Below the pieces are notes generated by a model. The model was given only the letters and a program-made list of their open reading frames with translations, ran no database searches and was not told the DNA's origin. A program made the position numbers and the translations under genes. Shown here piece after piece: positions 16,839 to 24,107 of a stretch of DNA of 64,000 nucleotides. This DNA is from Bryobacterales bacterium (GTDB lineage: Bacteria; Acidobacteriota; Terriglobia; Bryobacterales; Bryobacteraceae): positions 124,001 to 188,000 of the forward strand of contig JADKID010000007.1 of NCBI GenBank assembly GCA_016721425.1. The letters run 5' to 3'. Numbering within the stretch: the first letter of the stretch is position 1; each line of letters begins with the position of its first letter.

Positions 16839-18487
16839 CGCGGTCGCAGGCGCGGCCATTCGAGCTCGATGCCTTGGGCGGTGAGGCTCGATTGGAAGGC
16901 GGCCAGGAGCTTCTCGGTGTTGCGGACCTGGCGCGGGGTGAGCTTGTTTTTCAGGCAGTGGGCGGCGAGGGCTCCGGCGGATTCGCCGATGTTCCATTCC
17001 ACAGGATGCAGGCGGTAACAGCCGTTGGTGATGTGGGTGACGCCAAGGTTCTTGCAGGCGGGTAGGAGGTTCTCCACGCGCTTGGGGATGAGGGCGCCGA
17101 GGGGGATCTGGAAGGGCAGGGAACTGACGTCGATGTAGTTATCGCCTCCGCTGGAGGGGTGGAGGTCGATGCGGTAGCTGCCGACTCCGACGGAGTCCTT
17201 GAAGACTTCGGCGGTCACCTCGTCCTTCGACTTTCCGGTGAACTTCATGCGGGCGTCGGTGCCGACATGGATGTCCTCGACGGTGAATTCGGCCTGGATG
17301 CGGCGGGACTCGCGGATGTAGGGATACTTGGCGAGGCCGTCATCGGTGCCGGTGATGTCGGGGCGGAGATGGAGGCCGGGCCAGCCGGCGCCGCCGTCGG
17401 GGCGGGGCGCTTCGGTCTGCATCCAATAAACCAGAGAGAGCGACAATTGTTTTCCGCGTTTCAGGTGGCGGGCGGCCTCCTCGGGGGTGTTGCCGTAGAG
17501 ATTGCCGAGCCAGTAGTCGTTCTGCGGCCAGTTGACGAGCGTCACTTCGCTGCGGACGGAGCCGGGTTGGTGGATGGCGTTCTGGACGATGCGGCGGTAG
17601 ATCCAGAGGTTGAGGCCGGGCCCTTTCGATTGGAGCGTGGGGTCGAAGAAGACCTCGCGGCGGTTCATCGAGAAGGGGTCGGTCATGGACCACGAGAGGA
17701 GCTTGCCGGGCCAGGCGGGATTCATCTTGGGGACGTAGTCGCGCCAGAACGAATATTCCTCGGGCTTGTCGATGACGTGGTTGGCGCCGGGTTCGTGGCC
17801 GAGCGCGAAGCAGACTGTGAAGGCCTGATGGTTGTGGGGTTGGGACTTGGCCTCGTAGCCGGTGACGAACTCTGTTTTCGTGAGCGGCAGGAGGTCGCCC
17901 ATCTCGGTGGCGTCCAAAACATAAGGGGCCTGAATTGTTTTATCAGGTCCATGGCGGAGACTCTTCACGGTGACCGATTCCACGCGGTCGCCTTGCATGG
18001 TGGCGGCGGAGGGTTTGTGTTCCAGGAGGATGGTGAGCAGGCCGGCGCTCTGGTAGCGGGCGAGCATGGATTCGAGGACGGCGAGGGAGACGCGGGGCTC
18101 GTGGGTGATGGCGGAGACGGAGCCGCCTCCGGGGTTGAGCTTCGTGCTGGCGCGGGCTTCAGGAGTGAGCGGGTAGTTGTCGCGGTAGTACTGGCGGACT
18201 CCGTTGCGATAGGCGCGGTAGGCCTGCGTGGCGCCGAAGGATTCGATCCAGGGGTGCTCGTCGGGGGGGACGGCTTGCGAGGTGAGCTGGCCGCCGATCC
18301 AATCGGTCTCTTCCGTCATGACGACGCGCAGGCCGTTGCGGCAGGCGGCGATGGCGGCGGCGCAGCCTCCGGTGGAGCCGCCGATGATGGCGACGTCGCA
18401 GCGGATTTCACGGCCGGCGGCCCAGGATGGGACCGCAACAGAGAGAGCTGAAATTGTTTTGAGGAAAGATCGGCGTGTGGAGCTCAT
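16835..18487 (-). CDS. Tat-exported FAD-dependent oxidoreductase
   Basis: 550 aa with a Tat signal (TRRSFLKTISALSVAVPSWAAG). The FAD Rossmann loop follows at about residues 30-66 (CDVAIIGGSTGGCAAAIAACRNG, then TEETDWIGGQ). The C-terminal HITNGCYRLHPVEWNIGESAGALAA is the second FAD-contacting block of the FAD_oxidored family seen in putative xanthan-lyase-like and sugar-processing enzymes of soil bacteria. It should be periplasmic; the substrate is unknown. The 3' end meets the broken gene from the other strand with a 4-bp overlap. An upstream gap of 36 bp separates it from the divergent cytidylate-kinase-like gene. Confidence 0.85.
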   Translation of the reverse strand: MSSTRRSFLKTISALSVAVPSWAAGREIRCDVAIIGGSTGGCAAAIAACRNGLRVVMTEETDWIGGQLTSQAVPPDEHPWIESFGATQAYRAYRNGVRQYYRDNYPLTPEARASTKLNPGGGSVSAITHEPRVSLAVLESMLARYQSAGLLTILLEHKPSAATMQGDRVESVTVKSLRHGPDKTIQAPYVLDATEMGDLLPLTKTEFVTGYEAKSQPHNHQAFTVCFALGHEPGANHVIDKPEEYSFWRDYVPKMNPAWPGKLLSWSMTDPFSMNRREVFFDPTLQSKGPGLNLWIYRRIVQNAIHQPGSVRSEVTLVNWPQNDYWLGNLYGNTPEEAARHLKRGKQLSLSLVYWMQTEAPRPDGGAGWPGLHLRPDITGTDDGLAKYPYIRESRRIQAEFTVEDIHVGTDARMKFTGKSKDEVTAEVFKDSVGVGSYRIDLHPSSGGDNYIDVSSLPFQIPLGALIPKRVENLLPACKNLGVTHITNGCYRLHPVEWNIGESAGALAAHCLKNKLTPRQVRNTEKLLAAFQSSLTAQGIELEWPRLRPR

Positions 18488-18523
18488 TCAGAAATTCTAC
18501 CTACGATATTATGGGCTTGTTCC

Positions 18524-19480
18524 ATGGCAGTAGTCACTGTGTCTGGGGAGCCGGGGTGCCGCGCGCGAGAGGTCGCACAACTTGCGGCGCAGAGGCTCGG
18601 CTATTCGCACATCAGCGCGGAGAAGCTGGACACGATGCTGGCGGAGGAGTTTGGCCCGGTGATCGAGGCGAACTCGAAGGCGTGGCCGGATATGGCGGCG
18701 TCGATCTTGCTGCGGGTGGCCTCGCGGACGAACCTGGTGGTGGGCGTGGACGGAGCGGAGCTGTTGTTCCGCAGCTATCCGGCGGTGCTGCGGGTGCGCG
18801 TGGTGGCGCCGGTGGCGAGGCGGATCGGCAACGCGATGCTGGACGACAGGCTGGAGCGGGCGGCAGCGCGGCAGAGCCTGACGGAGCGGGCTGCGGCGAT
18901 CCGGACTGTGCGCAAGGCGCGGTTTGGGCGGGCCACGGCGGCGCCGGAGACCTTCGACATTACACTGAACGCGGAGACGCTGGATGCCGCGCACAAGGCG
19001 GAGTTGATTGAAGCCGCGGTGCGGGCGCGGGGCCTGAACGAGATGGGCTTTTTGTCACCGGCGGCGGAGGCGCAGTTGCAGTTTCGCATCCGGTTGCGGC
19101 TGGCGGCGCACGGGATTGAACAAGGCGCGCCAGCGCAGTTGAAGGGCGCGCAGTTTGGGCATCCGAGCGAGGAGACATTTGCGCGGCTGCTGGATTTCTA
19201 CCGCATTGCGTGGGAGTACGAGCCGCGGAGTTTTCCCATCAAGTGGGATGAGCAAGGACGGGTACTGGAGGCGTTCACTCCGGACTTCTTTCTGGCGGAG
19301 TCCAACCTGTATGTGGAGCTGACGACGATGAAGCAATCGCTGGTGACGAAGAAGAACCGGAAGATTCGGCTGTTGCGGGAGATCTATCCCCACATCAACA
19401 TCCAGGTTTTTTACCAGAAGGATCTGCAAGACTTGGTATTGAAGTACGGGCTGGCGGCCCAGGCTGAGAAGAGCGAGTAG
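18524..19480 (+). CDS. Cytidylate-kinase-like domain fused to a PD-(D/E)XK-like domain
   Basis: 318 aa. Residues 1-170 resemble the cytidylate kinase-like family (PF13189-type): SGEPGCRAREVAQLAAQRLGY replaces a normal Walker A, and the GKS/T lysine is missing. Residues about 205-310 are a second domain: EETFARLLDFYRIAWEYEP, then TPDFFL (Asp254), VELTTMK (Glu265, Thr267) and KKNRKIRLLREIYP, then INIQVFYQKDL. The D...ExT spacing and beta-strand context suggest a restriction-endonuclease-like fold, with T in place of the usual catalytic Lys. It is followed after 9 nt by hpt, so a nucleotide-linked role is plausible. Function is unproven. A TATTAT box lies 11 nt before the ATG. Confidence 0.7.
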   Translation: MAVVTVSGEPGCRAREVAQLAAQRLGYSHISAEKLDTMLAEEFGPVIEANSKAWPDMAASILLRVASRTNLVVGVDGAELLFRSYPAVLRVRVVAPVARRIGNAMLDDRLERAAARQSLTERAAAIRTVRKARFGRATAAPETFDITLNAETLDAAHKAELIEAAVRARGLNEMGFLSPAAEAQLQFRIRLRLAAHGIEQGAPAQLKGAQFGHPSEETFARLLDFYRIAWEYEPRSFPIKWDEQGRVLEAFTPDFFLAESNLYVELTTMKQSLVTKKNRKIRLLREIYPHINIQVFYQKDLQDLVLKYGLAAQAEKSE

Positions 19481-19489
19481 GGGGAACGT

Positions 19490-20035
19490 ATGAAGACTCC
19501 GGCGATGCCGATGATTGAACGGGTGCTGTTTTCGGAAGACGAGATTCGCGAGCGCGTGAAGGTGGTGGCAGCGGAGATCTCGGAGCGCTACAAAGACGGG
19601 CATCTGAAGCTGGTGGGTGTGTTGAAGGGGTCGGTGTTTTTCATGACCGCGTTGGCGCGGGAACTGACGATCCCGATCAAGATGGACTTCCTGGCGATCT
19701 CTTCGTTTGGGGATCATTCGTCGGCGCCGGGTGTGGTGCGGATCTCGAAGGATCTGGATGAATCGATCGAGGGCGAAGACGTGCTGCTGGTGGAGGACAT
19801 CGTGGATACCGGGTTCACGGCGCGGTATCTGATGCAGCACTTGTCGGGACGCGGGCCGAACTCGATTGCGATCTGCTCGATGCTGGACCGGACGACGCGG
19901 CGGATTGTGCCGATGCAGATTGACTTCCGGTGCTTCGAGATTCCGGACCGCTTTGTGATCGGGTGCGGGTTGGATTACAACCAGCTGTACCGGAACTTGA
20001 ACTTCATCGCGGTGCTGAAGCCGGACAAGGCGTAG
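19490..20035 (+). CDS. hpt: Hypoxanthine phosphoribosyltransferase
   Basis: 181 aa. It salvages hypoxanthine/guanine with PRPP to IMP/GMP in the cytosol. The PRPP loop LLVEDIVDTGFT is at residues 99-110; LVGVLKGSVFFMTALAREL (about 41-59) and the C-terminal VIGCGLDYNQLYRNLNFIAVL are family hallmarks. AGGGGGAACGT precedes the ATG; an internal ATG at 19505 (MPMIERV) is a possible alternative. It is co-transcribed with the upstream kinase-like fusion gene. Confidence 0.96.
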   Translation: MKTPAMPMIERVLFSEDEIRERVKVVAAEISERYKDGHLKLVGVLKGSVFFMTALARELTIPIKMDFLAISSFGDHSSAPGVVRISKDLDESIEGEDVLLVEDIVDTGFTARYLMQHLSGRGPNSIAICSMLDRTTRRIVPMQIDFRCFEIPDRFVIGCGLDYNQLYRNLNFIAVLKPDKA

Positions 20036-20050
20036 GACCACAATTTCTCA

Positions 20051-20079
20051 TTGACAGACCGTGTGGGTGCGCGTAAAGT
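20051..20079 (+). promoter_or_regulatory. Sigma-70-type promoter before the duplicated pair
   Basis: TTGACA (20051-20056), 17-bp spacer, TAAAGT (20074-20079). Transcription would begin near 20086, just before the ATG at 20096. It lies 15 bp after the hpt stop. Confidence 0.6.
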
Positions 20080-20095
20080 TACCCCGGATGGCACT

Positions 20096-20614
20096 ATGCG
20101 ACCCCATTACCTCAATTGGATGATGGCAGTTGGTCTCGTAGCGCAGCCTGTCTGCGCGGCGGCTCAGCCGGAGCAGGCGATGAACTGGGCTCAGTTGCGT
20201 CAGGAGATTGCCAGGCAGAAGCTGATCAAGCGGACTGTGAAGGTGCATCTTGCCTCTGGTCCGGACGTCAAAGCCACACTGCGCGGAATGGACGACGACT
20301 CCATTGTGGTCAACGCCAACCGGCAGACAAGCAAGCGCTGGAAAGCCACCGCCGCCAGCGAGGCGCGGATTCCGCGCTCCGAGGTGACGGGTTTGGAGTT
20401 TCAGGGCCGGCGGGGCAAGAAGGGTTTGATTGGTGGTCTGGTTGGACTGGGGGTCGGGCTGGGCATGGTGGTAGTGGCGAGTGCTTTGGGGGAGCACGGC
20501 GTAAATGCACCAACGGACTACCTGGTGATTCTGCTTCCAGCCGGGCCGATTGCCGGCTACCTCATTGGGCACTATGCTGACGCACCGCTACCGAATGTCC
20601 GGATTGTTCCCTAG
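20096..20614 (+). CDS. Secreted hypothetical protein with glycine-rich membrane segment, duplicate A
   Basis: 172 aa. Signal peptide (MRPHYLNWMMAVGLVAQPVCAAAQ), then WAQLRQEIARQKLIKRTVKVHLASGPDVKATLRGMDDDSIVV, a small beta-barrel-like stretch reminiscent of Sm-like proteins. RIPRSEVTGLEFQGRRGKKGL follows, then one or two glycine-rich hydrophobic segments (GLVGLGVGLGMVVVASAL; IAGYLIGHY). It would sit at the inner membrane or periplasm. It is clearly homologous to the next gene, 25 bp downstream. No function can be assigned. Confidence 0.75.
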   Translation: MRPHYLNWMMAVGLVAQPVCAAAQPEQAMNWAQLRQEIARQKLIKRTVKVHLASGPDVKATLRGMDDDSIVVNANRQTSKRWKATAASEARIPRSEVTGLEFQGRRGKKGLIGGLVGLGVGLGMVVVASALGEHGVNAPTDYLVILLPAGPIAGYLIGHYADAPLPNVRIVP

Positions 20615-20638
20615 CCTTGGTAGAAATTGGAGGGACTC

Positions 20639-21151
20639 ATGCGATTCGATTTAGTGAGTGGCGTCCTGGCCTGTTGCCTCATTGTTCAGCCGGTGTGCGC
20701 GGCGCCGCAGCCGGAGCAGGCGGTGAGTTGGGCGGAGTTGCGCTCGGCGATCACGAGCCAGAAACTGGCGGATCGGATGGTGAAGATCCGGCTCGCCTCG
20801 GGCGAGGAGATCAAGTCCAGGCTGCAACGGGTGGATGATGACGCCGTGGTTGTTGTGAGCACCCGAAAGACCGACAAGCTCTGGAAATCGACGAACCAAG
20901 AAGCGCGCATTCCGCGAGCGGAAGTAGCGGGGGTGGAGTTCCAGGGCCGGCGGGGCAAGAACGGGTTGATTGGCGGTCTGGCCGGGCTGGGCGCCGGTGT
21001 TGGTCTTGCGGCGCTTGCCTTGGCAAACAGCGAAGCTGAGGGCGTGATGGCGCTGGCGGGCGTGCTCCTGATTCCGATCGGCGCCATTGGGGGGTACCTC
21101 ATTGGTGGGGCGACCAACGAACCACTTCCGCACTTCCGGATCGTGCCGTAG
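20639..21151 (+). CDS. Secreted hypothetical protein, duplicate B
   Basis: 170 aa paralogue of the preceding gene. Shared blocks include QPVCAA.QPEQA, SWAEL, VKIRLASG, RIPR.EV.G.EFQGRRGK.GLIGGL, GYLIG and a C-terminal R-I-V-P. GGAGGG lies 4 nt before the ATG. The order of domains is the same as in duplicate A. The two differ mainly in the region after the second hydrophobic segment, so they arose by tandem duplication and have diverged. No family name recalled. Confidence 0.75.
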   Translation: MRFDLVSGVLACCLIVQPVCAAPQPEQAVSWAELRSAITSQKLADRMVKIRLASGEEIKSRLQRVDDDAVVVVSTRKTDKLWKSTNQEARIPRAEVAGVEFQGRRGKNGLIGGLAGLGAGVGLAALALANSEAEGVMALAGVLLIPIGAIGGYLIGGATNEPLPHFRIVP

Positions 21152-21163
21152 AGGCCGGTTGGG

Positions 21164-21778
21164 TCACGCGCTCCAGTGGGTGGCGAGGTTGGGGTAGTAG
21201 ATGTTGAAGCACGTGGCGCACAGGACGTGATTGATGGCTCGCCGTCCCTCCAGGTGAGCCGGGACCCAATTCCATTCGGCCTCGGCGTCTGTCTCGGGCG
21301 TGAGCACACGGGATTTGCGGCATCGGCCGCACATGGTGATTTTGCCCTCGGCGTCGGCGTAGTTGTTCTCCAGATGTGAGCAGGGTTTGGCTTCGTGGGG
21401 CCGTTCGACGATGAGGGAATTGACTACGATGAAGCCCTCGCCTTCCGGGCTGGGGGCAATGACCATCAGGAAAGTGCGCTGGAGCGTGGAACTGGGACAT
21501 TCGTAGCGATGTTCCCAGTTTTGCCGGGTCTCGCGGACTTCTTGAAAGGCCGATTGAAAGAAGGGGCGTAGCTGCTCGGAGAGAGAGTCCAGAAGGCAAC
21601 GGCCAAGCTGCCCGGCGCCTTCGAGGCCGACGCCTCCGTTTGCGGCGGCGAAGCGATCCCACTCCTGGTTGCAGAACGTGAAGCGCAGCTCGTCGTCGAG
21701 CATGTAGATGACGGAGGTAGATCGATTGAGGTTGCGACGCAACCTGCGGCGGTCCACTTTTGCAGAGGGGTGAGCCAT
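21164..21778 (-). CDS. PAS-like sensor with C-terminal Cys4 zinc site
   Basis: 204 aa. Residues about 18-130 look like a PAS fold (STSVIYMLDDELRFTFCNQEWDRFA, then FIVVNSLIVE). The C-terminus has two CxxC knuckles, Cys150/153 (MCGRCRK) and Cys187/190 (LCATCF), typical of a zinc ribbon, around a WNWVP segment. There is no kinase or output domain, so it would act by protein contact. Its start lies 3 nt after the stop of the PLP enzyme gene on the same strand, so it can be the last gene of that operon. PAS assignment is by pattern only. Confidence 0.65.
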   Translation of the reverse strand: MAHPSAKVDRRRLRRNLNRSTSVIYMLDDELRFTFCNQEWDRFAAANGGVGLEGAGQLGRCLLDSLSEQLRPFFQSAFQEVRETRQNWEHRYECPSSTLQRTFLMVIAPSPEGEGFIVVNSLIVERPHEAKPCSHLENNYADAEGKITMCGRCRKSRVLTPETDAEAEWNWVPAHLEGRRAINHVLCATCFNIYYPNLATHWSA

Positions 21779-21781
21779 GAG

Positions 21782-22975
21782 CTAGGCTCCGCGAAACAGT
21801 TCCTTGAGCCGTCCGGCGACGATTTCGGCTTCGCCGGGCTGGAGCATCCAGACGGTAAAGACGAGCTCCTGTTTGTTGCTGGAGGGCGTGACCTGGATGG
21901 AGGGTGTGCCCTCGAAGAGTTTGGCGCGGACCTGGACGGGATCGATTTTCAGGACGGCTGGATCCCAGCGCAGGTAGAGGTGCGGAGTGTGGTTGGCGAT
22001 CTCGGGGACTTTGACCTCGCTGGTCATGGTCTTGAGGTTTTTGACCGCGCCGGTGAGGACGGCGACGCGACGCTCCCATTCCTTCCAGGTGGCGTCGTGA
22101 TCGCGATTGAGGTAGAGCTCGAGAGCGACCATCATGCCGAGGATCTCTTCCTTGTTGACCTTCTGGCCGCGGGCGATGGAATCGCTGTAGGGGGAGGTAT
22201 TGAGACGGGCGGCCTCGATGAGGTCTTTGCGGCCGAGGAGGAGGCCGGCGCTTTGCGGGCCGCAGAGGCCTTTGCCGCCGGAAAAGGTGACGAGATCGAA
22301 GCCCATCTTCGTGTACTTCTTCAGGTTCGAAACGGGGAGGGCGTCGGCGGAGGCATCGTTGAACGTGGGGATGCCGTGTTTTTTACCGAGGGCCACCCAT
22401 CCGGCGTCGTCGATGCGGCCCTTGGTGTTGTTGTCGTTGAAGAAGAGGGCCATGGCGGTCTGGGGGCCGGCGGCCTTCTCGAAGTCGTCGGCGGTTTCGA
22501 TCTCCACCATGCGGACGCCGCAGGTGCGGACGGCGTGATCGTAGCCATAGCGGTGGGATTTCTGAATGAGGACTTCGTTCTTCATTCCCTGGAGATCGGG
22601 GATGCGGAGGATCCTGGCCTGGTCCTTGCCGGTGATGCAGGCGGCGGTGCCGATGGTGAGGGCGCCGGCTGCGCCGGAGGTGACGACAGCGGCTTCACAT
22701 TCGAGCATCTGTGCGATGCGGGCGCCGACGGCGTCCTGGAGCGAGATGAGATTGACGAAGCGGCGGGAGGCGTATTGCATAGCGCTCATGACCTCGGGGG
22801 ACATGAGGGAGGCGGTGAGCGCGGTGTAGGTGCCGGCGGCGTTGATGAAGGGAACGACGGCGAGTTCTTTGAAGAAATCCCGTTGGGGCAGTGGTGCGGC
22901 GGCTGCCTTGGGCATCAGGTTGCCGAGGACTGGGAGCGTGGATAGAGTTTGCAGAAATGTGCGGCGGCCGGGCAT
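21782..22975 (-). CDS. Exported PLP-dependent enzyme, SelA/DgaE-like aminotransferase fold
   Basis: 397 aa. A Tat/Sec-like N-terminus (GRRTFLQTLSTLPVLG...AAAAP) is followed by the SelA-like fold: VTSGAAGALTIGTAA (about 97-111), NDNNTKGRIDDAGWVALGKK, IPTFNDASADALP, and the PLP lysine in FSGGKGLCGPQSAGLLLG. Relatives include L-seryl-tRNA selenium transferase-like proteins and D-glucosaminate-6-phosphate ammonia-lyase. A PLP enzyme with an export signal is unusual. The upstream RidA-family gene 66 bp away suggests handling of reactive enamine/imine products. The substrate is unknown. Confidence 0.82.
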   Translation of the reverse strand: MPGRRTFLQTLSTLPVLGNLMPKAAAAPLPQRDFFKELAVVPFINAAGTYTALTASLMSPEVMSAMQYASRRFVNLISLQDAVGARIAQMLECEAAVVTSGAAGALTIGTAACITGKDQARILRIPDLQGMKNEVLIQKSHRYGYDHAVRTCGVRMVEIETADDFEKAAGPQTAMALFFNDNNTKGRIDDAGWVALGKKHGIPTFNDASADALPVSNLKKYTKMGFDLVTFSGGKGLCGPQSAGLLLGRKDLIEAARLNTSPYSDSIARGQKVNKEEILGMMVALELYLNRDHDATWKEWERRVAVLTGAVKNLKTMTSEVKVPEIANHTPHLYLRWDPAVLKIDPVQVRAKLFEGTPSIQVTPSSNKQELVFTVWMLQPGEAEIVAGRLKELFRGA

Positions 22976-23041
22976 AGGGGAGTCCTCTTCTACTGGAGTT
23001 TGCAGGATAGCGGAGCGGAGCGCAAGCGGGGCCTTGTGGCC

Positions 23042-23977
23042 TCAGGGCATCTCGGCGATGGCGGAGAGGCGGACGGCGAATTGGGCCTTCGCCGGGGGAA
23101 CGGATTGGATGGTGGTGCGGGTGGGGAAGGCGCCGGTGAACATAGAGGCGTAGATGGCGTTCATGCGGGCGAAGTCTGCGATGTCGGCGAGGTAGACGTT
23201 GGTGGCGGCCACAGAGGCGAGTGTGGCGCCGTGTTTGGCGAGGCAGGTTTTGAGGGCGGCGAAGGCATCGGTGGTTTGGTGCTCCACGGTGCCGGCGGCG
23301 GCGGGAGAGACTACTTCGCAGAAGGCTGTCCGGGTCTCTTTGCGCTTGGATGCGATGGCGGCGACGGCCCATTGGGCTCTGTCGGGGAGGGCGGCGACAT
23401 CGATGACGCCGGGTGCGTGAGGGCCGGTGGTGTACCAGTTGGCCATGGCGAGGTGTTTGCGGGAGAGGCCTACCTTCCTGAGGGCCGCGGCGAGTTGCTT
23501 TTCTGCCTGCTGGCGAGTCTGGGCGTAGATGGGGTTGAGGTAGACGCGGTCTCCGGCGGTGCGGCGGGCGATGACGGTAATTTCGATGGGAGTGCCGGTG
23601 GGGAGTTGGGTGGCGCCGAGAGTGATGCGGGGCGGTTGAGAGGCGCCGAGGAGCTCGGTCCAGAGGCGCTCGACGGTGGGGAGGTTGTCCATGTCCACCA
23701 GATAGAGTTGCGCGCCGATGACATGGCGGAATTCAAGGCCGGCGGCTTCGAGGTTCAAGCGCACGTTGGCCAGGCATTGGCGGGTTTGCGCTTCGATGCC
23801 AGCGGGTATGGCTCCGGATCTATCGTTGGCGCCCTGGCCGGAGACGTAGACGTACTGTCCTGTATCGAGGGCGGGGCTATAGGGACCGACGGGCTTGGCG
23901 GCGCCAGCGGGTGTGATGGGTTTGTGCTGGGCGGAGAGGGCGGCGGTGAGGGCGAGGAAGAGTGAGGCCAGGCGCAT
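23042..23977 (-). CDS. Secreted tandem RidA-domain protein
   Basis: 311 aa with a Sec signal (MRLASLFLALTAALSAQ). There are two YjgF/RidA repeats. The first is about residues 20-135 (PVGPYSPALDTGQYVYVSGQGAND, VIGAQLYLVDMDNLPTVERLW); the second ends with AATNVYLADIADFARMNAIYASMFTGAFPTRTTIQSVPPA. RidA proteins hydrolyse enamines and imines released by PLP enzymes. Here the PLP enzyme lies directly downstream and both carry export signals, so a periplasmic amine-processing pair is inferred. Each RidA unit is about normal length. Confidence 0.85.
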   Translation of the reverse strand: MRLASLFLALTAALSAQHKPITPAGAAKPVGPYSPALDTGQYVYVSGQGANDRSGAIPAGIEAQTRQCLANVRLNLEAAGLEFRHVIGAQLYLVDMDNLPTVERLWTELLGASQPPRITLGATQLPTGTPIEITVIARRTAGDRVYLNPIYAQTRQQAEKQLAAALRKVGLSRKHLAMANWYTTGPHAPGVIDVAALPDRAQWAVAAIASKRKETRTAFCEVVSPAAAGTVEHQTTDAFAALKTCLAKHGATLASVAATNVYLADIADFARMNAIYASMFTGAFPTRTTIQSVPPAKAQFAVRLSAIAEMP

Positions 23978-24107
23978 GGCTTCATTGTCGTTGATGGAGG
24001 GATGGAACGGTGCTGCGGATGGGGATAGACTGTGAGATCAGAGGGCCGATAGCGGCCACGGGTGGGAAAGCGTACTCTAAAAGAAAGATTACTCCAGGCA
24101 TCCTGAA

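Noticed and set aside
17159..18451. Long plus-strand reading frame of about 430 codons
   Set aside because: It is antisense to the well-supported FAD oxidoreductase and is low-complexity (Gly/Val/Asp-rich), as expected opposite a GC-rich gene.
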